The notes under the pieces are model-generated. The model was not told where the DNA came from, made no database searches, and worked only from the letters and a program-made list of their open reading frames with translations. The position numbers and the translations under genes are program-made. A stretch of 64,000 bases of DNA from SZUA-442 sp963792405. GTDB taxonomy: Bacteria; Actinomycetota; Acidimicrobiia; Spongiisociales; UBA5794. This document shows positions 17,678 through 26,155 of the stretch, in pieces (within the stretch, counting starts at the first letter, position 1; each line of letters opens with the position of its first letter). Location of the stretch: contig CAWBVU010000006.1 of the NCBI GenBank assembly GCA_963792405.1, positions 1,054,001 through 1,118,000 of the forward strand. Reading direction: 5' to 3'.

Positions 17678-17727
17678 GATCAGACCACGCTACCTGAAAC
17701 TCGGTTCGCACCTCGGTCACGAGCACC

Positions 17728-18273
17728 TCAGACTTCGAGGAGCTCTTCTTCCTTGCGGGCGAGCGCCTCGTCGATCGCTGCGGTGTGCCGGTCGGTCAGC
17801 TCCTGGAGCTCCTTCTCGGCACGATGGATGTCGTCCTCGGACACGTCCTCTGCCTCGATCGCGTCCTTGGCATGGCGGCGGATGTTCCGGATCGCCACCT
17901 TGCCGTCCTCGGCGAGGCGATGGACGAGCCTGATGAGCTCCTTGCGGCGCTCCTCGGTGAGCGTGGGGAACACGAGCCGGATGACAGTTCCGTCGTTCGA
18001 AGGATTGAGCCCGAGGTCCGCCTCCTGGATGCCACGCTCGATCGCGGTGATCGAGGAGCGGTCGTAGGGTTGCACGAGCAGCATGCGCGCCTCGGGTACG
18101 GAGAAATTGGCGAGCTGCTGGAGCGGCGTCGACGTGCCGTAGTAGTCCACCATCACCCTGCTGAGCAGCCCGGGATTCGCCCGGCCGGTGCGGATGTTCC
18201 CGAACTCGTGGACCGTGTGGCTCACCGCCTGGTCCATCTTGGCGTCGGCTTCGTCGAGCTGCTCCCTGATCAC
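17728..18273 (-). CDS. frr: Ribosome recycling factor
   Basis: 181 residues. With EF-G it splits post-termination ribosomes. Typical blocks are HEFGNIRTGRANPGLLSRVMVDYYGTSTPLQQLA, LNPSNDGTVIRLVFPTLTEERRKEL and AIRNIRRHAKDAIE. The GTG at 18273 overlaps the pyrH stop (GTGA) and has GGAGGAACGT upstream, itself inside the pyrH end. The pyrH-frr pair is conserved across bacteria. Confidence 0.97.
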   Translation of the reverse strand: MIREQLDEADAKMDQAVSHTVHEFGNIRTGRANPGLLSRVMVDYYGTSTPLQQLANFSVPEARMLLVQPYDRSSITAIERGIQEADLGLNPSNDGTVIRLVFPTLTEERRKELIRLVHRLAEDGKVAIRNIRRHAKDAIEAEDVSEDDIHRAEKELQELTDRHTAAIDEALARKEEELLEV

Positions 18274-18989
18274 ACGTTCCTCCCGGCATCCACCACCGTC
18301 CCCACGGGCTCTCCTCGTACCGCACGGGCGATGTTGCCGGGAACGGTCATGTTGAACACGCGGATCGGCAGGTCGTTCTCCATGCACATCGTAATCGCCG
18401 TGGTGTCCATCACCCCGAGCTGTTCCGCGATGGCGTGCATGTAGTCGAGTTCGGACAGCAGTTCGGCATCCGGGGAGGTCATCGGATCCGCCGTGTAGAT
18501 GCCATCCACCTTCGTGGCCTTGAGCACCGCATCGGCTCCGATCTCCGCCGCACGCAGCGCCGCGGTCGTGTCGGTCGTGAAGAACGGGTTTCCGGTGCCC
18601 GCCGCGAAGATCACGACCCTGCCCTTCTCGAGATGGCGGATCGCACGCAGCCTGATGTAGGGCTCGGCGACCTCCTGGATGGTGAGGGCCGTCTGGACCC
18701 TCGTCTCCGCGCCCGCCCGTTCGAGGGCGTCGCGCAGTGCCAGGGCGTTGATCACGGTGGCGAGCATGCCCATGTAGTCGGCACTCGCCCTGTCCATGCC
18801 AGAGGCCGCCTCACTGAGGCCACGGAAGATGTTGCCCCCACCGACGACCACGGCGACCTCGTAGCCCTCTGCCGAGACCTCGGCGATCTCACGGGCAGTC
18901 TGTTCGATCGTGTACGGGTCGATCCCATAGCCGATCCCCGGGTCGGCGAAGGCCTCCCCGGAGAGCTTCAGGACGACGCGACGGGGCAC
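18270..18989 (-). CDS. pyrH: UMP kinase
   Basis: 239 residues. Hexameric bacterial UMP kinase of the amino-acid-kinase fold, making UDP. Key motifs: VVLKLSGEAF, VVVGGGNIFRG, MDRASADYMGMLATVINALAL, IFAAGTGNPFFTTDTTAALRA and the DGIYTADPMTSPDA loop. GTG start at 18989, four bases after the tsf stop. Standard rpsB-tsf-pyrH-frr order. Confidence 0.97.
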   Translation of the reverse strand: MPRRVVLKLSGEAFADPGIGYGIDPYTIEQTAREIAEVSAEGYEVAVVVGGGNIFRGLSEAASGMDRASADYMGMLATVINALALRDALERAGAETRVQTALTIQEVAEPYIRLRAIRHLEKGRVVIFAAGTGNPFFTTDTTAALRAAEIGADAVLKATKVDGIYTADPMTSPDAELLSELDYMHAIAEQLGVMDTTAITMCMENDLPIRVFNMTVPGNIARAVRGEPVGTVVDAGRNV

Positions 18990-18993
18990 TCGC

Positions 18994-19608
18994 TCAGCTC
19001 CCGCCGACTTCGACGCGAGCCATGGATGTGACGGAGATGTTCTCCCCCATCCTGACGGCGAGCTGCTGGACCATCTCCCCGACCGTCCCCTCGAACTTGT
19101 CCGTCCTCACGAACGGCTGCTCGAGCAGCACGTTCTCCTTGTAGAACGAACCGATCCTACCTTCGACGATCTTGCCGACGATCTCGTCCGGCTTCCCCTC
19201 GTTCCTGGCCTGGGCGGCGATGAGGTCCTTCTCCTTGGCCACGATCTCCTCGGGAACGTCCTCGACCCTGATCCACAGCGGGCGAGCCGCCGCGGCGTGC
19301 ATGGCGATGTCGTTCGCCGCGGTGATGAACTCGTCACTCTTGGCCACGAAGTCGGTCTCGGAACCGAGGCCGATGAGGACGCCGATGACCGGGCGACCAC
19401 TCTGGTTGTGCATGTAGGCGCCGACGACGCCCTCGGTCTGGGCTCGATCGGCCCGCTTGGCGGCCGCGGCGATGCCCTTCTCCCTGAGGTAGTCCTTTGC
19501 CTTGTCCATGTCACCGCTGGTCTCGGTGAGGGCCTTCTTCGCATCCATCATGCCTGCGCCGGTCGCCTGACGCAGCGCCTGCACGTCCTGTGCCGTGAAA
19601 TCCGCCAC
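18994..19608 (-). CDS. tsf: Elongation factor Ts
   Basis: 204 residues, the short EF-Ts form. Nucleotide exchange factor for EF-Tu. UBA-like start DFTAQDVQALRQATGAGMMDAKKALTE, then the TDFVAKSDEF motif that contacts EF-Tu, and a single core domain. The GTG at 19608 lies five bases after the rpsB stop; upstream in-frame codons do not fit the family N-terminus. Confidence 0.96.
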   Translation of the reverse strand: MADFTAQDVQALRQATGAGMMDAKKALTETSGDMDKAKDYLREKGIAAAAKRADRAQTEGVVGAYMHNQSGRPVIGVLIGLGSETDFVAKSDEFITAANDIAMHAAAARPLWIRVEDVPEEIVAKEKDLIAAQARNEGKPDEIVGKIVEGRIGSFYKENVLLEQPFVRTDKFEGTVGEMVQQLAVRMGENISVTSMARVEVGGS

Positions 19609-19612
19609 GGTC

Positions 19613-20362
19613 CTACTCCTTGTCCACGACGACGTCGACGACCTCGTCCTCGGCAACAACGTCCTTGCGCTTCGCCCGGGCGATCTCCTTGCCTGCGAGG
19701 CATCCATCGGCGACGACGTTCGCGATGAGCTGGGCCGCCCTGATCGCGTCGTCGTTCCCCGGGATCACGAAATCGACGACATCGGGGTCACAGTTCGTGT
19801 CGACGAGTGCGACGACCGGGATGTTCAGCCGGTTCGCCTCCGTCACGGCGATGTGCTCCGCGTTGACGTCGATGACGAAGACGGCATCAGGCGGCCGGCG
19901 GAGGTCTCGCACCCCGCCAAGGACCGCCTGGAGCTTCCCCAGCTCCTTGCGCAGGCGGAGGCGCTCCTTCTTCGGGAGCGAGTTCATCTCACCGCTCGAC
20001 TCCATGCCCTCGAGTTCGAGCATGTAGAGGATCCGCTTGTGGATCGTCTGGAAGTTCGTCAGCATGCCGCCGAGCCACCGCTCGTTGACGAACGGCATGC
20101 CTGCGCGCAGTGCGGCCTCCTCGATCGCCCCCTGCGCCTGCTTCTTGGTACCGACGAACAGCACCGTCCCACCGCTGGCGGCGATGTCCCTCGCCATCGT
20201 GTACGCGGCTTCGGACGCCTCGAGCGTCTGACGGAGGTCGAGGATGTGGATCCCGTTGCGCTCCGAGAAGATGAACGGCCGCATCTTCGGGTTCCACCGG
20301 GCGGTTTGGTGACCGAAGTGCACGCCTGCTTCGAGCAACTGGCGCATGGTGACGGCAGCCAT
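19613..20362 (-). CDS. rpsB: 30S ribosomal protein S2
   Basis: 249 residues. Signatures MRQLLEAGVHFGHQTARWNPKM, FSERNGIHILDLRQT, RWLGGMLTNF and PDAVFVIDVNAEHIAV are present. The acidic/basic tail (EDEVVDVVVDKE) is variable in the family. The ATG at 20362 follows AAGGAG. The roughly 110-base leader has a TACACT -10 candidate and a perfect 8-bp hairpin. Confidence 0.97.
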   Translation of the reverse strand: MAAVTMRQLLEAGVHFGHQTARWNPKMRPFIFSERNGIHILDLRQTLEASEAAYTMARDIAASGGTVLFVGTKKQAQGAIEEAALRAGMPFVNERWLGGMLTNFQTIHKRILYMLELEGMESSGEMNSLPKKERLRLRKELGKLQAVLGGVRDLRRPPDAVFVIDVNAEHIAVTEANRLNIPVVALVDTNCDPDVVDFVIPGNDDAIRAAQLIANVVADGCLAGKEIARAKRKDVVAEDEVVDVVVDKE

Positions 20363-20397
20363 GGATGTGTCTCCTTGTTCGGGTTGAGCTTCCGCAT

Positions 20398-20428
20398 GCC
20401 CTTCGAGCCCCCGAACGCCCCGAAGGGC
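20398..20428 (-). promoter_or_regulatory. Hairpin in the rpsB leader
   Basis: GCCCTTCG (20398-20405) and CGAAGGGC (20421-20428) form a perfect 8-bp stem with a 15-base loop, about 35 bases before the rpsB start. There is no U-tract, so it is not a simple terminator. S2 autoregulates through its leader in other bacteria; that role here is inference. Confidence 0.45.
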
Positions 20429-20470
20429 GCACCACGCGGGGATTGCGACATGCGTGAGTGATTGGGCGCA

Positions 20471-20476
20471 AGTGTA
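20471..20476 (-). promoter_or_regulatory. Candidate -10 box for rpsB-tsf
   Basis: TACACT on the minus strand, about 109 bases before the rpsB start, in the roughly 200-base gap after the sigma-factor gene. The -35 box is not convincing. Confidence 0.4.
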
Positions 20477-20560
20477 GGACCGAGGTGTCCGAAACGCCCA
20501 CCGCCGGGTTTACCCGACCCGCTGAGGCGACTCGTGGTGGGTTGGGCCCCCCCACTGCGC

Positions 20561-21334
20561 TCAGCGGTAGGCAGGCTCCATGAAGCGGTTGCGCAGGCTC
20601 ATCACGGCCTTCGTGTGGATCTGGCACACACGGGATTCCGTGACGTTGAGCACGCCGCCGATCTCGGCGAGGGTGAGGCCCTCGTAGTAGTACAACGTCA
20701 GAACCAGCCGCTCACGATCGGGAAGGCGATTGATCGAGTCGGCGAGGAGGTAGCGGGTCTCCTCCTTCTCGTAGCTGCCGGACGGGTCGAGGGCCTTCGG
20801 GTCGGCGATCATCTCGCTCATCGATCCGGATTCCCGTTCGGACGGGTTGAGGAGCTCGTCGAGTGCGACGAAGCCGAGGTTCGCGATCTCTCCCAGGTGG
20901 TCCCGCAACGTGTCGAGGGGCACGTCCATGGCATCCGCAACCTCTTCCTCGGTGGGCGAGCGTTGGAGGCGGTGCTCGAGCTCGGCGAGGGTTCTCTGGA
21001 TCTCACGTGCGCGTGACCGCACGGATCGCGGGACCCAGTCGAGTGCGCGGAGCTCGTCGAGGATGGCTCCCTTGATGCGGTTCACGGCGTAGGTCTCGAA
21101 CTTGAAGCCGCGCTCGGGCTCGAACTTGTCGACCGCGTCGATCAGCCCGAAGGTGCCGAAGGACACGAGGTCGGACTGGTCGACGTTCTTCGGGAGGCCC
21201 GCTCCGACGCGGCCTGCGACGAACTTGACCAACGGTGAGTAGTGGAGGATGAGGCCCTCGCGGGCGCCCTCGTTCCCGTCGCGCTTGAACGCCTCCCAGA
21301 GGGCGTCGATCTGGCTGTCGGCGGGCTCAGGCAC
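20561..21334 (-). CDS. RNA polymerase sigma factor of the FliA/WhiG family
   Basis: 257 residues. Region 2 (YSPLVKFVAGRVGAGLPKNVDQSDLVSFGTFGLIDAVDKFEPERGFKFETYAVNRIKGAI) with region 3 (SVRSRAREIQRTLAELEHRLQRSPTEEEVA) and region 4 helix-turn-helix (LTLAEIGGVLNVTESRVCQIHTKA) are complete. The ending MSLRNRF is typical of WhiG, the Streptomyces sporulation sigma. It could instead control motility; no flagellar genes are in the window. The GTG at 21334 overlaps the xerC stop by eight bases. WhiG next to rpsB is the Streptomyces/actinobacterial order. Confidence 0.92.
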   Translation of the reverse strand: MPEPADSQIDALWEAFKRDGNEGAREGLILHYSPLVKFVAGRVGAGLPKNVDQSDLVSFGTFGLIDAVDKFEPERGFKFETYAVNRIKGAILDELRALDWVPRSVRSRAREIQRTLAELEHRLQRSPTEEEVADAMDVPLDTLRDHLGEIANLGFVALDELLNPSERESGSMSEMIADPKALDPSGSYEKEETRYLLADSINRLPDRERLVLTLYYYEGLTLAEIGGVLNVTESRVCQIHTKAVMSLRNRFMEPAYR

Positions 21335-22205
21335 GCGGATGGCTTCTTTCGTAGGTCTCGGTCATGTGCGTACGGGTCACGGCAGTGTATATCTGCGTCG
21401 TGGCGAGTTCGGAGTGTCCGAGGAGATCCTGGACCGAGCGCAGATCGGCGCCGTTCTCAAGGAGGTGGGTCGCAAAGGAATGGCGCAGGGCATGGGGGAA
21501 CGTGCCGAGTCGCGTCCGAACCACCCTTCTGATCCCACGGACGTCGAGGGGGGCTCCCCTCACGCCGATCCAGAGCGCGGGGCCGGCGTCGGAGGTGGCG
21601 AGACCGGGTCGACCGTTGCGGACGTAGCGCTCGATCGCCCGGATGGCCGATCCGGTCAGCGGGACGGATCTGTCCTTGGCCCCTTTGCCCCTGACCCGCA
21701 GGAAGCGCGGGTCCGCCACGTCCTGCACGGTGAGGGCCGCCAGCTCGGAGACGCGGAGCCCGCCGCCGTAGAGCGTCTCGAGGATGGCTCGGTCCCTCAG
21801 GTCGACGGGTGTGTCGCCATCGATGAGGTCCATGGCCACCGAGAGGCTTCGGGCGGGGACGGATCGCGGCAGCGACCGTGGACGTTTCGGCACCGGGACA
21901 CCGGCCGCTGCGTTGGCGTCGGTCAGGCCCCTTCGTGCGGCGTCGTCGAGGAACGACCGGACGGACGAGGCCTTCCTCGCGATGGTGCGCGGCGCATAGC
22001 CGCGGGAGCTCAGGTTCGCCAGATGCTTGCGCACGAGCCGCCGATCCACCCCCCCGAGGTCCTCGACGCCGTACCTCCGGGAGAACTCGACGAAGCCATC
22101 GAGGTCCCTGCGATAGGCCGAAAGGGTGTTGTCAGAGAGGCCGCGCTCGATACGGCAACGGTCGAGGTACATATCGACGGCGCGCGAGATCGGCTGTGGC
22201 TCCAT
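21327..22205 (-). CDS. xerC: Tyrosine recombinase XerC/XerD
   Basis: 292 residues. Site-specific recombinase probably resolving chromosome dimers at dif. The N-terminal SAM-like core-binding domain is followed by the catalytic domain with Arg (GGLRVSELAAL), Lys (VRGKGAKDRSVPL), HALRHSFATHLLENGADLRSVQDLLGH (His, Arg, His) and the nucleophile Tyr in TTQIYTAVT. The location between dprA and the sigma gene supports a core XerC rather than a phage integrase. Confidence 0.93.
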   Translation of the reverse strand: MEPQPISRAVDMYLDRCRIERGLSDNTLSAYRRDLDGFVEFSRRYGVEDLGGVDRRLVRKHLANLSSRGYAPRTIARKASSVRSFLDDAARRGLTDANAAAGVPVPKRPRSLPRSVPARSLSVAMDLIDGDTPVDLRDRAILETLYGGGLRVSELAALTVQDVADPRFLRVRGKGAKDRSVPLTGSAIRAIERYVRNGRPGLATSDAGPALWIGVRGAPLDVRGIRRVVRTRLGTFPHALRHSFATHLLENGADLRSVQDLLGHSELATTQIYTAVTRTHMTETYERSHPRA

Positions 22206-22282
22206 CAGGCCATGGTGGCGTCACGGCGCTCATGCGTCAACGATGCGATCGCACCATTGCCACACGGTTCCCGCTGACGTGG

Positions 22283-23146
22283 TCACGCACACCGCTCCAC
22301 CAGCGGGATGATGAGTCGTAGCGTGGCACCGAAGTCCTCGGCATCGAACACGGGGAACGCGCCATCCCGGATCAGCAGATTCGTCCCCGCCGACGCCGGT
22401 CGATCGATGTCACCCGGCACGGCGAACACGGGGATGCCATAGTCGACGGCGATCCTCGCCGTGATGAGGGCCCCTCCCGTCGTGCCGGCCTCCACGACCA
22501 CGGTCACATCCGACAACCCCGCGATGATGCGATTGCGGGTGGGGAAACGCCACCCATCAGGACGCGTTCCGGGCGGGTACTCGGAGACGACTGCCCCTCG
22601 CCTCGCGAGGATGTCGTCATGGAGGCGCCGGTGTCGACGCGGATAGACGACATCGATACCCGAGCCGAGGACGGCCACGCACGGCCCGTCGCCAGCCAGG
22701 GCACCCACATGGGCAGCGTGGTCGATCCCCCGTGCGAGCCCGCTGACGACCGCCCAGCCCACCTCCGCCGCCGCCTCGCCGTATCGGGACGCGAGGTCCG
22801 AACCGTAGGTGGTGCACGCCCTCGTTCCGACGATGGCGACGGACGGCTGAACCTCGATCTCGCCCCTGACGAACAGCCACCGGGGACCGTCCGCGAACCT
22901 CGACAGGTGCGCCGGATACGCCGAGGCTCCTCGGGGGATGAACACCACGCCCAGGTCGTCGAGTTGCCTGCGCCGTTCGTCGGCATCCACTGCAACGGCA
23001 TCCACGATCGACGGAGCGAGGTCCGTGCAACCATCGGCGATGGCTCCCACCGCGGCGCGCAGGCCCCCGTACCGATCGCACAGCGCGTCGACACGCCGCG
23101 GCGCCAGACCCGCGAACGCCATCCGCAGTGCCGCATCATCATGCAT
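22283..23146 (-). CDS. dprA: DNA-processing protein DprA (Smf)
   Basis: 287 residues. Loads RecA on incoming single-stranded DNA in natural transformation. The Rossmann-like core is complete: VAIVGTRACTTYGSDLASRYG, VVSGLARGIDHAAH, VLGSGIDVVYPRRHRRL, SEYPPGTRPDGWRFPTRNRIIAGLSDVTVVVEAGTTGGALITARIA and FAVPGDIDRPASAGTN. The C-terminal winged helix of many DprA proteins is missing; the protein ends about 35 residues after the core. The ATG at 23146 overlaps the comM stop by eight bases. Confidence 0.93.
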   Translation of the reverse strand: MHDDAALRMAFAGLAPRRVDALCDRYGGLRAAVGAIADGCTDLAPSIVDAVAVDADERRRQLDDLGVVFIPRGASAYPAHLSRFADGPRWLFVRGEIEVQPSVAIVGTRACTTYGSDLASRYGEAAAEVGWAVVSGLARGIDHAAHVGALAGDGPCVAVLGSGIDVVYPRRHRRLHDDILARRGAVVSEYPPGTRPDGWRFPTRNRIIAGLSDVTVVVEAGTTGGALITARIAVDYGIPVFAVPGDIDRPASAGTNLLIRDGAFPVFDAEDFGATLRLIIPLVERCA

Positions 23147-24608
23147 GGCGTGCCCCCCGCAGGGCGATCGCCTCGGTCACGTGGTCGATGCCGACGAGCT
23201 CGTCCTCGCAGAGGTCGGCGATCGTCCTGGCGACCCTGCGCATGCGATCCCAGCCCCTCGCCGTCGCGCCCGAGGCCTCCATGGCCTCCTGCAGGGCGTT
23301 GCGAGCATCGGGTGCCATCGCGATCGCATCGAGTTGCGGACCCGACAGTCGGGAGTTGAGGACCCCACGGTCGCCCTGGATGGCCCTGGCACGGGCGACC
23401 CGCATCCGCACCGCGGCCGAGGGCTCCCCCGCCGGGCCCGCGAGGTCCCCGACGCGGAGGCGGTCCACCCGTATCCGGAGATCGAGGCGGTCGAGGAGCG
23501 GGCCCGAGAGCCGCTGGCGGTACCGCTCCTTGCGGGTATCGGTGCAGGTGCACGGGTCGTGGCGATCGCCGTCGTACCCGCACGGGCACGGGTTCGTCGC
23601 CGCGAGCAACTGCACGTCTGCCGGAAACACCACGGTCTCGGCCGAGCGCGCAACGGTGACGACCCGATCCTCGAGTGGCTGCCTGAGCGCGTCGAGAGTC
23701 GAAGGGGCGAACTCCCCGAGCTCATCGAGGAAGAGGACGCCGCGATGGGCACGCGACACCTCACCCGGGCGCGGGATGCCGACGCCGCCGCCCACGATGG
23801 ACGGAAGCGACGACGAATGATGCGGAGCCCTGAACGGCGGACACAGGGAGAAGGGGCGCTCGATCCCACTGGACGCCCAGATGAGCGCGACCTCGCGCTC
23901 CGTGTCCTCGTCGAGATCGGGGAGGATCGTCGGCATGCAACGGGCGAGAAGGGTCTTGCCCGCCCCTGGCGGCCCGATCAGCAGCATGTGGTGTCCCCCT
24001 GCCGCGGCGATCTCGAGCGCCCTCCTCGCGGCGTGCTGGCCCCGGACGGCGGACAGGTCGATCGAGGGACCCGGCATGACCACCGCAGGTGGGAGCGGTC
24101 GAGGTGTGGCGCGCCCCCTGACGATCGCAACGGCGTCGGCGAGGGATCCGATGCCCGCGGCGGCGGCGTGATCTCCGGGCCTGAGCGCGGAGTGCTCCGA
24201 CACGAGGCACGTCTTGCCCTGCTTGCGGGCGACGTCGACGGCGGCGATCGAGGTGCGCACCGGATGCACCGCACCGCGGAGCGACAGCTCACCCACCGCG
24301 ACGTAGGCATCGAAGTCGAGGGGTTCGTCGAAGGCCGCGGCGAGGATGGACAGCGCAATCGGGAGGTCGTAGGTGGACCCGACCTTGGGGATGTCGGCAG
24401 GTGACAGGTTGACGACCACCCTGCCGTTGGGGAACCGGAATCCCTGGTGTTTCATCGCCGCCCTCACTCGCTCCCTCGACTCGCGCACGGCCGTGTCGGG
24501 AAGGCCGACGATGACGAACCCCTGCCGGCCACCGCTGATCGTGGTCTCGATGTGGACGGGCGTGGGCTCGACACCCACCATGGCGCATGACGTGACGGAC
24601 GAGTACAT
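23139..24608 (-). CDS. comM: ComM/YifB-family AAA+ ATPase (magnesium-chelatase-like)
   Basis: 489 residues. In Vibrio, ComM is a branch-migration helicase for transformation; the family is often called Mg chelatase-like. An N-terminal Lon-protease-like fold (GVEPTPVHIETTISGG, VVVNLSPADIPKVGSTYDLPIAL) is followed by Walker A GPPGAGKTLLA, Walker B GVLFLDELGEF, and a cysteine cluster (NPCPCGYDGDRHDPCTC). The start at ATG 24608 fits the family N-terminus and lies six bases after TACGGT. It forms a comM-dprA-xerC unit. Confidence 0.93.
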   Translation of the reverse strand: MYSSVTSCAMVGVEPTPVHIETTISGGRQGFVIVGLPDTAVRESRERVRAAMKHQGFRFPNGRVVVNLSPADIPKVGSTYDLPIALSILAAAFDEPLDFDAYVAVGELSLRGAVHPVRTSIAAVDVARKQGKTCLVSEHSALRPGDHAAAAGIGSLADAVAIVRGRATPRPLPPAVVMPGPSIDLSAVRGQHAARRALEIAAAGGHHMLLIGPPGAGKTLLARCMPTILPDLDEDTEREVALIWASSGIERPFSLCPPFRAPHHSSSLPSIVGGGVGIPRPGEVSRAHRGVLFLDELGEFAPSTLDALRQPLEDRVVTVARSAETVVFPADVQLLAATNPCPCGYDGDRHDPCTCTDTRKERYRQRLSGPLLDRLDLRIRVDRLRVGDLAGPAGEPSAAVRMRVARARAIQGDRGVLNSRLSGPQLDAIAMAPDARNALQEAMEASGATARGWDRMRRVARTIADLCEDELVGIDHVTEAIALRGARHA

Positions 24609-24614
24609 GCCGAC

Positions 24615-24620
24615 ACCGTA
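24615..24620 (-). promoter_or_regulatory. -10 box, leaderless promoter of comM
   Basis: TACGGT, six bases, then ATG 24608. Back-to-back with the plus-strand box at 24660. Confidence 0.5.
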
Positions 24621-24659
24621 TGGCGCGGGTGTGACAGGTCGGGAGGGGGATCCAGGTGA

Positions 24660-24665
24660 TACGTT
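24660..24665 (+). promoter_or_regulatory. -10 box, leaderless promoter of the small membrane protein gene
   Basis: TACGTT, six bases, then ATG 24672. Divergent from the comM box 40 bases away. Confidence 0.5.
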
Positions 24666-24671
24666 GTCGGG

Positions 24672-24935
24672 ATGGAGTATCTGATCGTGGGACTCGTCGG
24701 GGCCGCGACACTCGTGGCGATCGGTCTCGCCGTGCACTGCGCCCTCACGAGCGCCGACCGTCGCGGGTGGGTGTACTACCGCAATCCACAGCGTCCCCCG
24801 CCACGATCGCTCGGTCTCCTCGAGGAGATCTACCAGCCGTCGGTCACCCACGTCGTCGAGCACGAGACCTCGGAGCAGACGAAGGCCGATCAGGCGGAGT
24901 CGGGTGATCCGGACACGGCGGGGAGCGCCGGGTGA
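24672..24935 (+). CDS. Small single-helix membrane protein, unrecognised
   Basis: 87 residues: one N-terminal membrane helix (YLIVGLVGAATLVAIGLAVHCAL), a basic and Pro-rich stretch, then a polar tail (HVVEHETSEQTKADQAESGD). The start is supported by the six-base spacing to TACGTT. It is divergent from comM and convergent with the enoyl-CoA hydratase gene, 24 bases apart. No function can be assigned. Confidence 0.6.
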   Translation: MEYLIVGLVGAATLVAIGLAVHCALTSADRRGWVYYRNPQRPPPRSLGLLEEIYQPSVTHVVEHETSEQTKADQAESGDPDTAGSAG

Positions 24936-24959
24936 GGCGCGCGCCCACCGGAGCTGACC

Positions 24960-25742
24960 TCAGCGCCCCCTGAAGGTCGGGGGGCGTTTCTCGACGAAGG
25001 CCGCGGCACCCTCGGCGAGGTCCTCCGAGGCGAGCAGCAGGGCCTGGGCGTATTCCTCGAAGACGAGCGCCTGCTCGAACGACATCGAGGATGAACGGTC
25101 GAGCGCCCGTTTGATGAACGCCTGCGCCAGCGGTGCTCCCTCGGCGAGGCGCTGCGCCACCTCCGCCACGCGCGTCGCGAGCTCGCCCGCCGCCACCACC
25201 TCGGTCACGAGACCGAGCTCGAGGGCCTCGTCGGCCCCGACGATGCGTCCTGTGAGGGCGAGCTCCCTCGCCCTCGCGAGGCCCACCAGCCGTGGGAGCA
25301 GCCAGGTGCCTCCGAAGTCCATCGTCAGGCCGCGCCTGACGAAGATCTCGGAGAACCGGGCGCGCGTGGTGGCGATGACGAGGTCGCAGCCGATCGCGAG
25401 GTTCATGCCCGCTCCGACGGCGACGCCGTCGACCGCGGCGATGGTCGGCTTCGTGATGCGGTGGAGGGCGAGCGCGGCCCTGTTCGCCCCGGTGCGCATC
25501 CTCTCCGCGTTGTCCGCCGCGCTCGGTGCGTCGGTGGTGGGCCGGTTCATGTCGGCCCCTGCGCAGAACTCACCCCCGGCGCCCGTGACCACGAGCACCC
25601 GCAGGCCCGATGCCTCGAACGCCGCGAAGGCCTCGGCGAGCTCCGCCCAGCCAGCGGGCGGGACCGCGTTCATCCGGCCGGGGTTCGCGAGGGTCAGTGT
25701 CCTGACGGCGTCGCGGTCGTCGGTCGTGACGAACGGGCTCAT
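24960..25742 (-). CDS. Enoyl-CoA hydratase/isomerase family protein
   Basis: 260 residues, crotonase fold. Oxyanion-hole motifs VTGAGGEFCAGADM and IAAVDGVAVGAGMNLAIGCDLVIA are complete, followed by FSEIFVRRGLTMDFGGTWLLPRLVGLARARELALTG. The two catalytic Glu positions of true hydratases are not both evident (the region holds TMDFGG), so isomerase or another crotonase reaction is possible. The ATG at 25742 has GAGG upstream. It interrupts the otherwise core yraN-comM-dprA block. Substrate unknown. Confidence 0.88.
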   Translation of the reverse strand: MSPFVTTDDRDAVRTLTLANPGRMNAVPPAGWAELAEAFAAFEASGLRVLVVTGAGGEFCAGADMNRPTTDAPSAADNAERMRTGANRAALALHRITKPTIAAVDGVAVGAGMNLAIGCDLVIATTRARFSEIFVRRGLTMDFGGTWLLPRLVGLARARELALTGRIVGADEALELGLVTEVVAAGELATRVAEVAQRLAEGAPLAQAFIKRALDRSSSMSFEQALVFEEYAQALLLASEDLAEGAAAFVEKRPPTFRGR

Positions 25743-25849
25743 GTGACCTCGTGGTGGCTCATGGGCGGCCAGCGTACCCGGAACACCGTGAGGAGACGTG
25801 GGAAACGGGCACTGCGGACCTAACCTCCCGGTCCGTGACCTCGCACCCG

Positions 25850-26155
25850 ATGTCCCCTGACCAGATGCCCATGTCCTCCGGGCAGACGAACGACGCGTCG
25901 ACCCTCCCTGGGGTTTCGGCGCCCGTCGATGCGCGCCTCGCAGGACTCGACGGCGAGGTCGTCCAGCCGATCCAGCCCTATCAGGCACGCAAGGCGTATG
26001 CCTGCCCGGGATGCGAGACCGAGATCGAGGCCGGTGTCGGACACGTCGTCGTGGTCCCCGAGGATGCACCCGACCTCCGTCGCCACTGGCACCGGGGGTG
26101 CTGGCACAAGGAGCGCAGGCGAAGGGGCGACCACCGGTCACCAGACTCCTCGTAG
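25850..26155 (+). CDS. Small actinobacterial zinc-binding-type protein (often named ATP/GTP-binding protein)
   Basis: 101 residues from ATG 25850; GTG 25835 is an alternative start. The C-terminal half matches a small family I recall from Streptomyces and relatives: YACPGCETEIEAGVGHVVVV followed by RRHWHRGCW. The CxxC plus HxH...C residues suggest a zinc site. The N-terminal half is polar and variable. Its end overlaps the yraN end by 18 bases (convergent). Function unknown; the common database name is not backed by any nucleotide-binding motif here. Confidence 0.7.
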   Translation: MSPDQMPMSSGQTNDASTLPGVSAPVDARLAGLDGEVVQPIQPYQARKAYACPGCETEIEAGVGHVVVVPEDAPDLRRHWHRGCWHKERRRRGDHRSPDSS

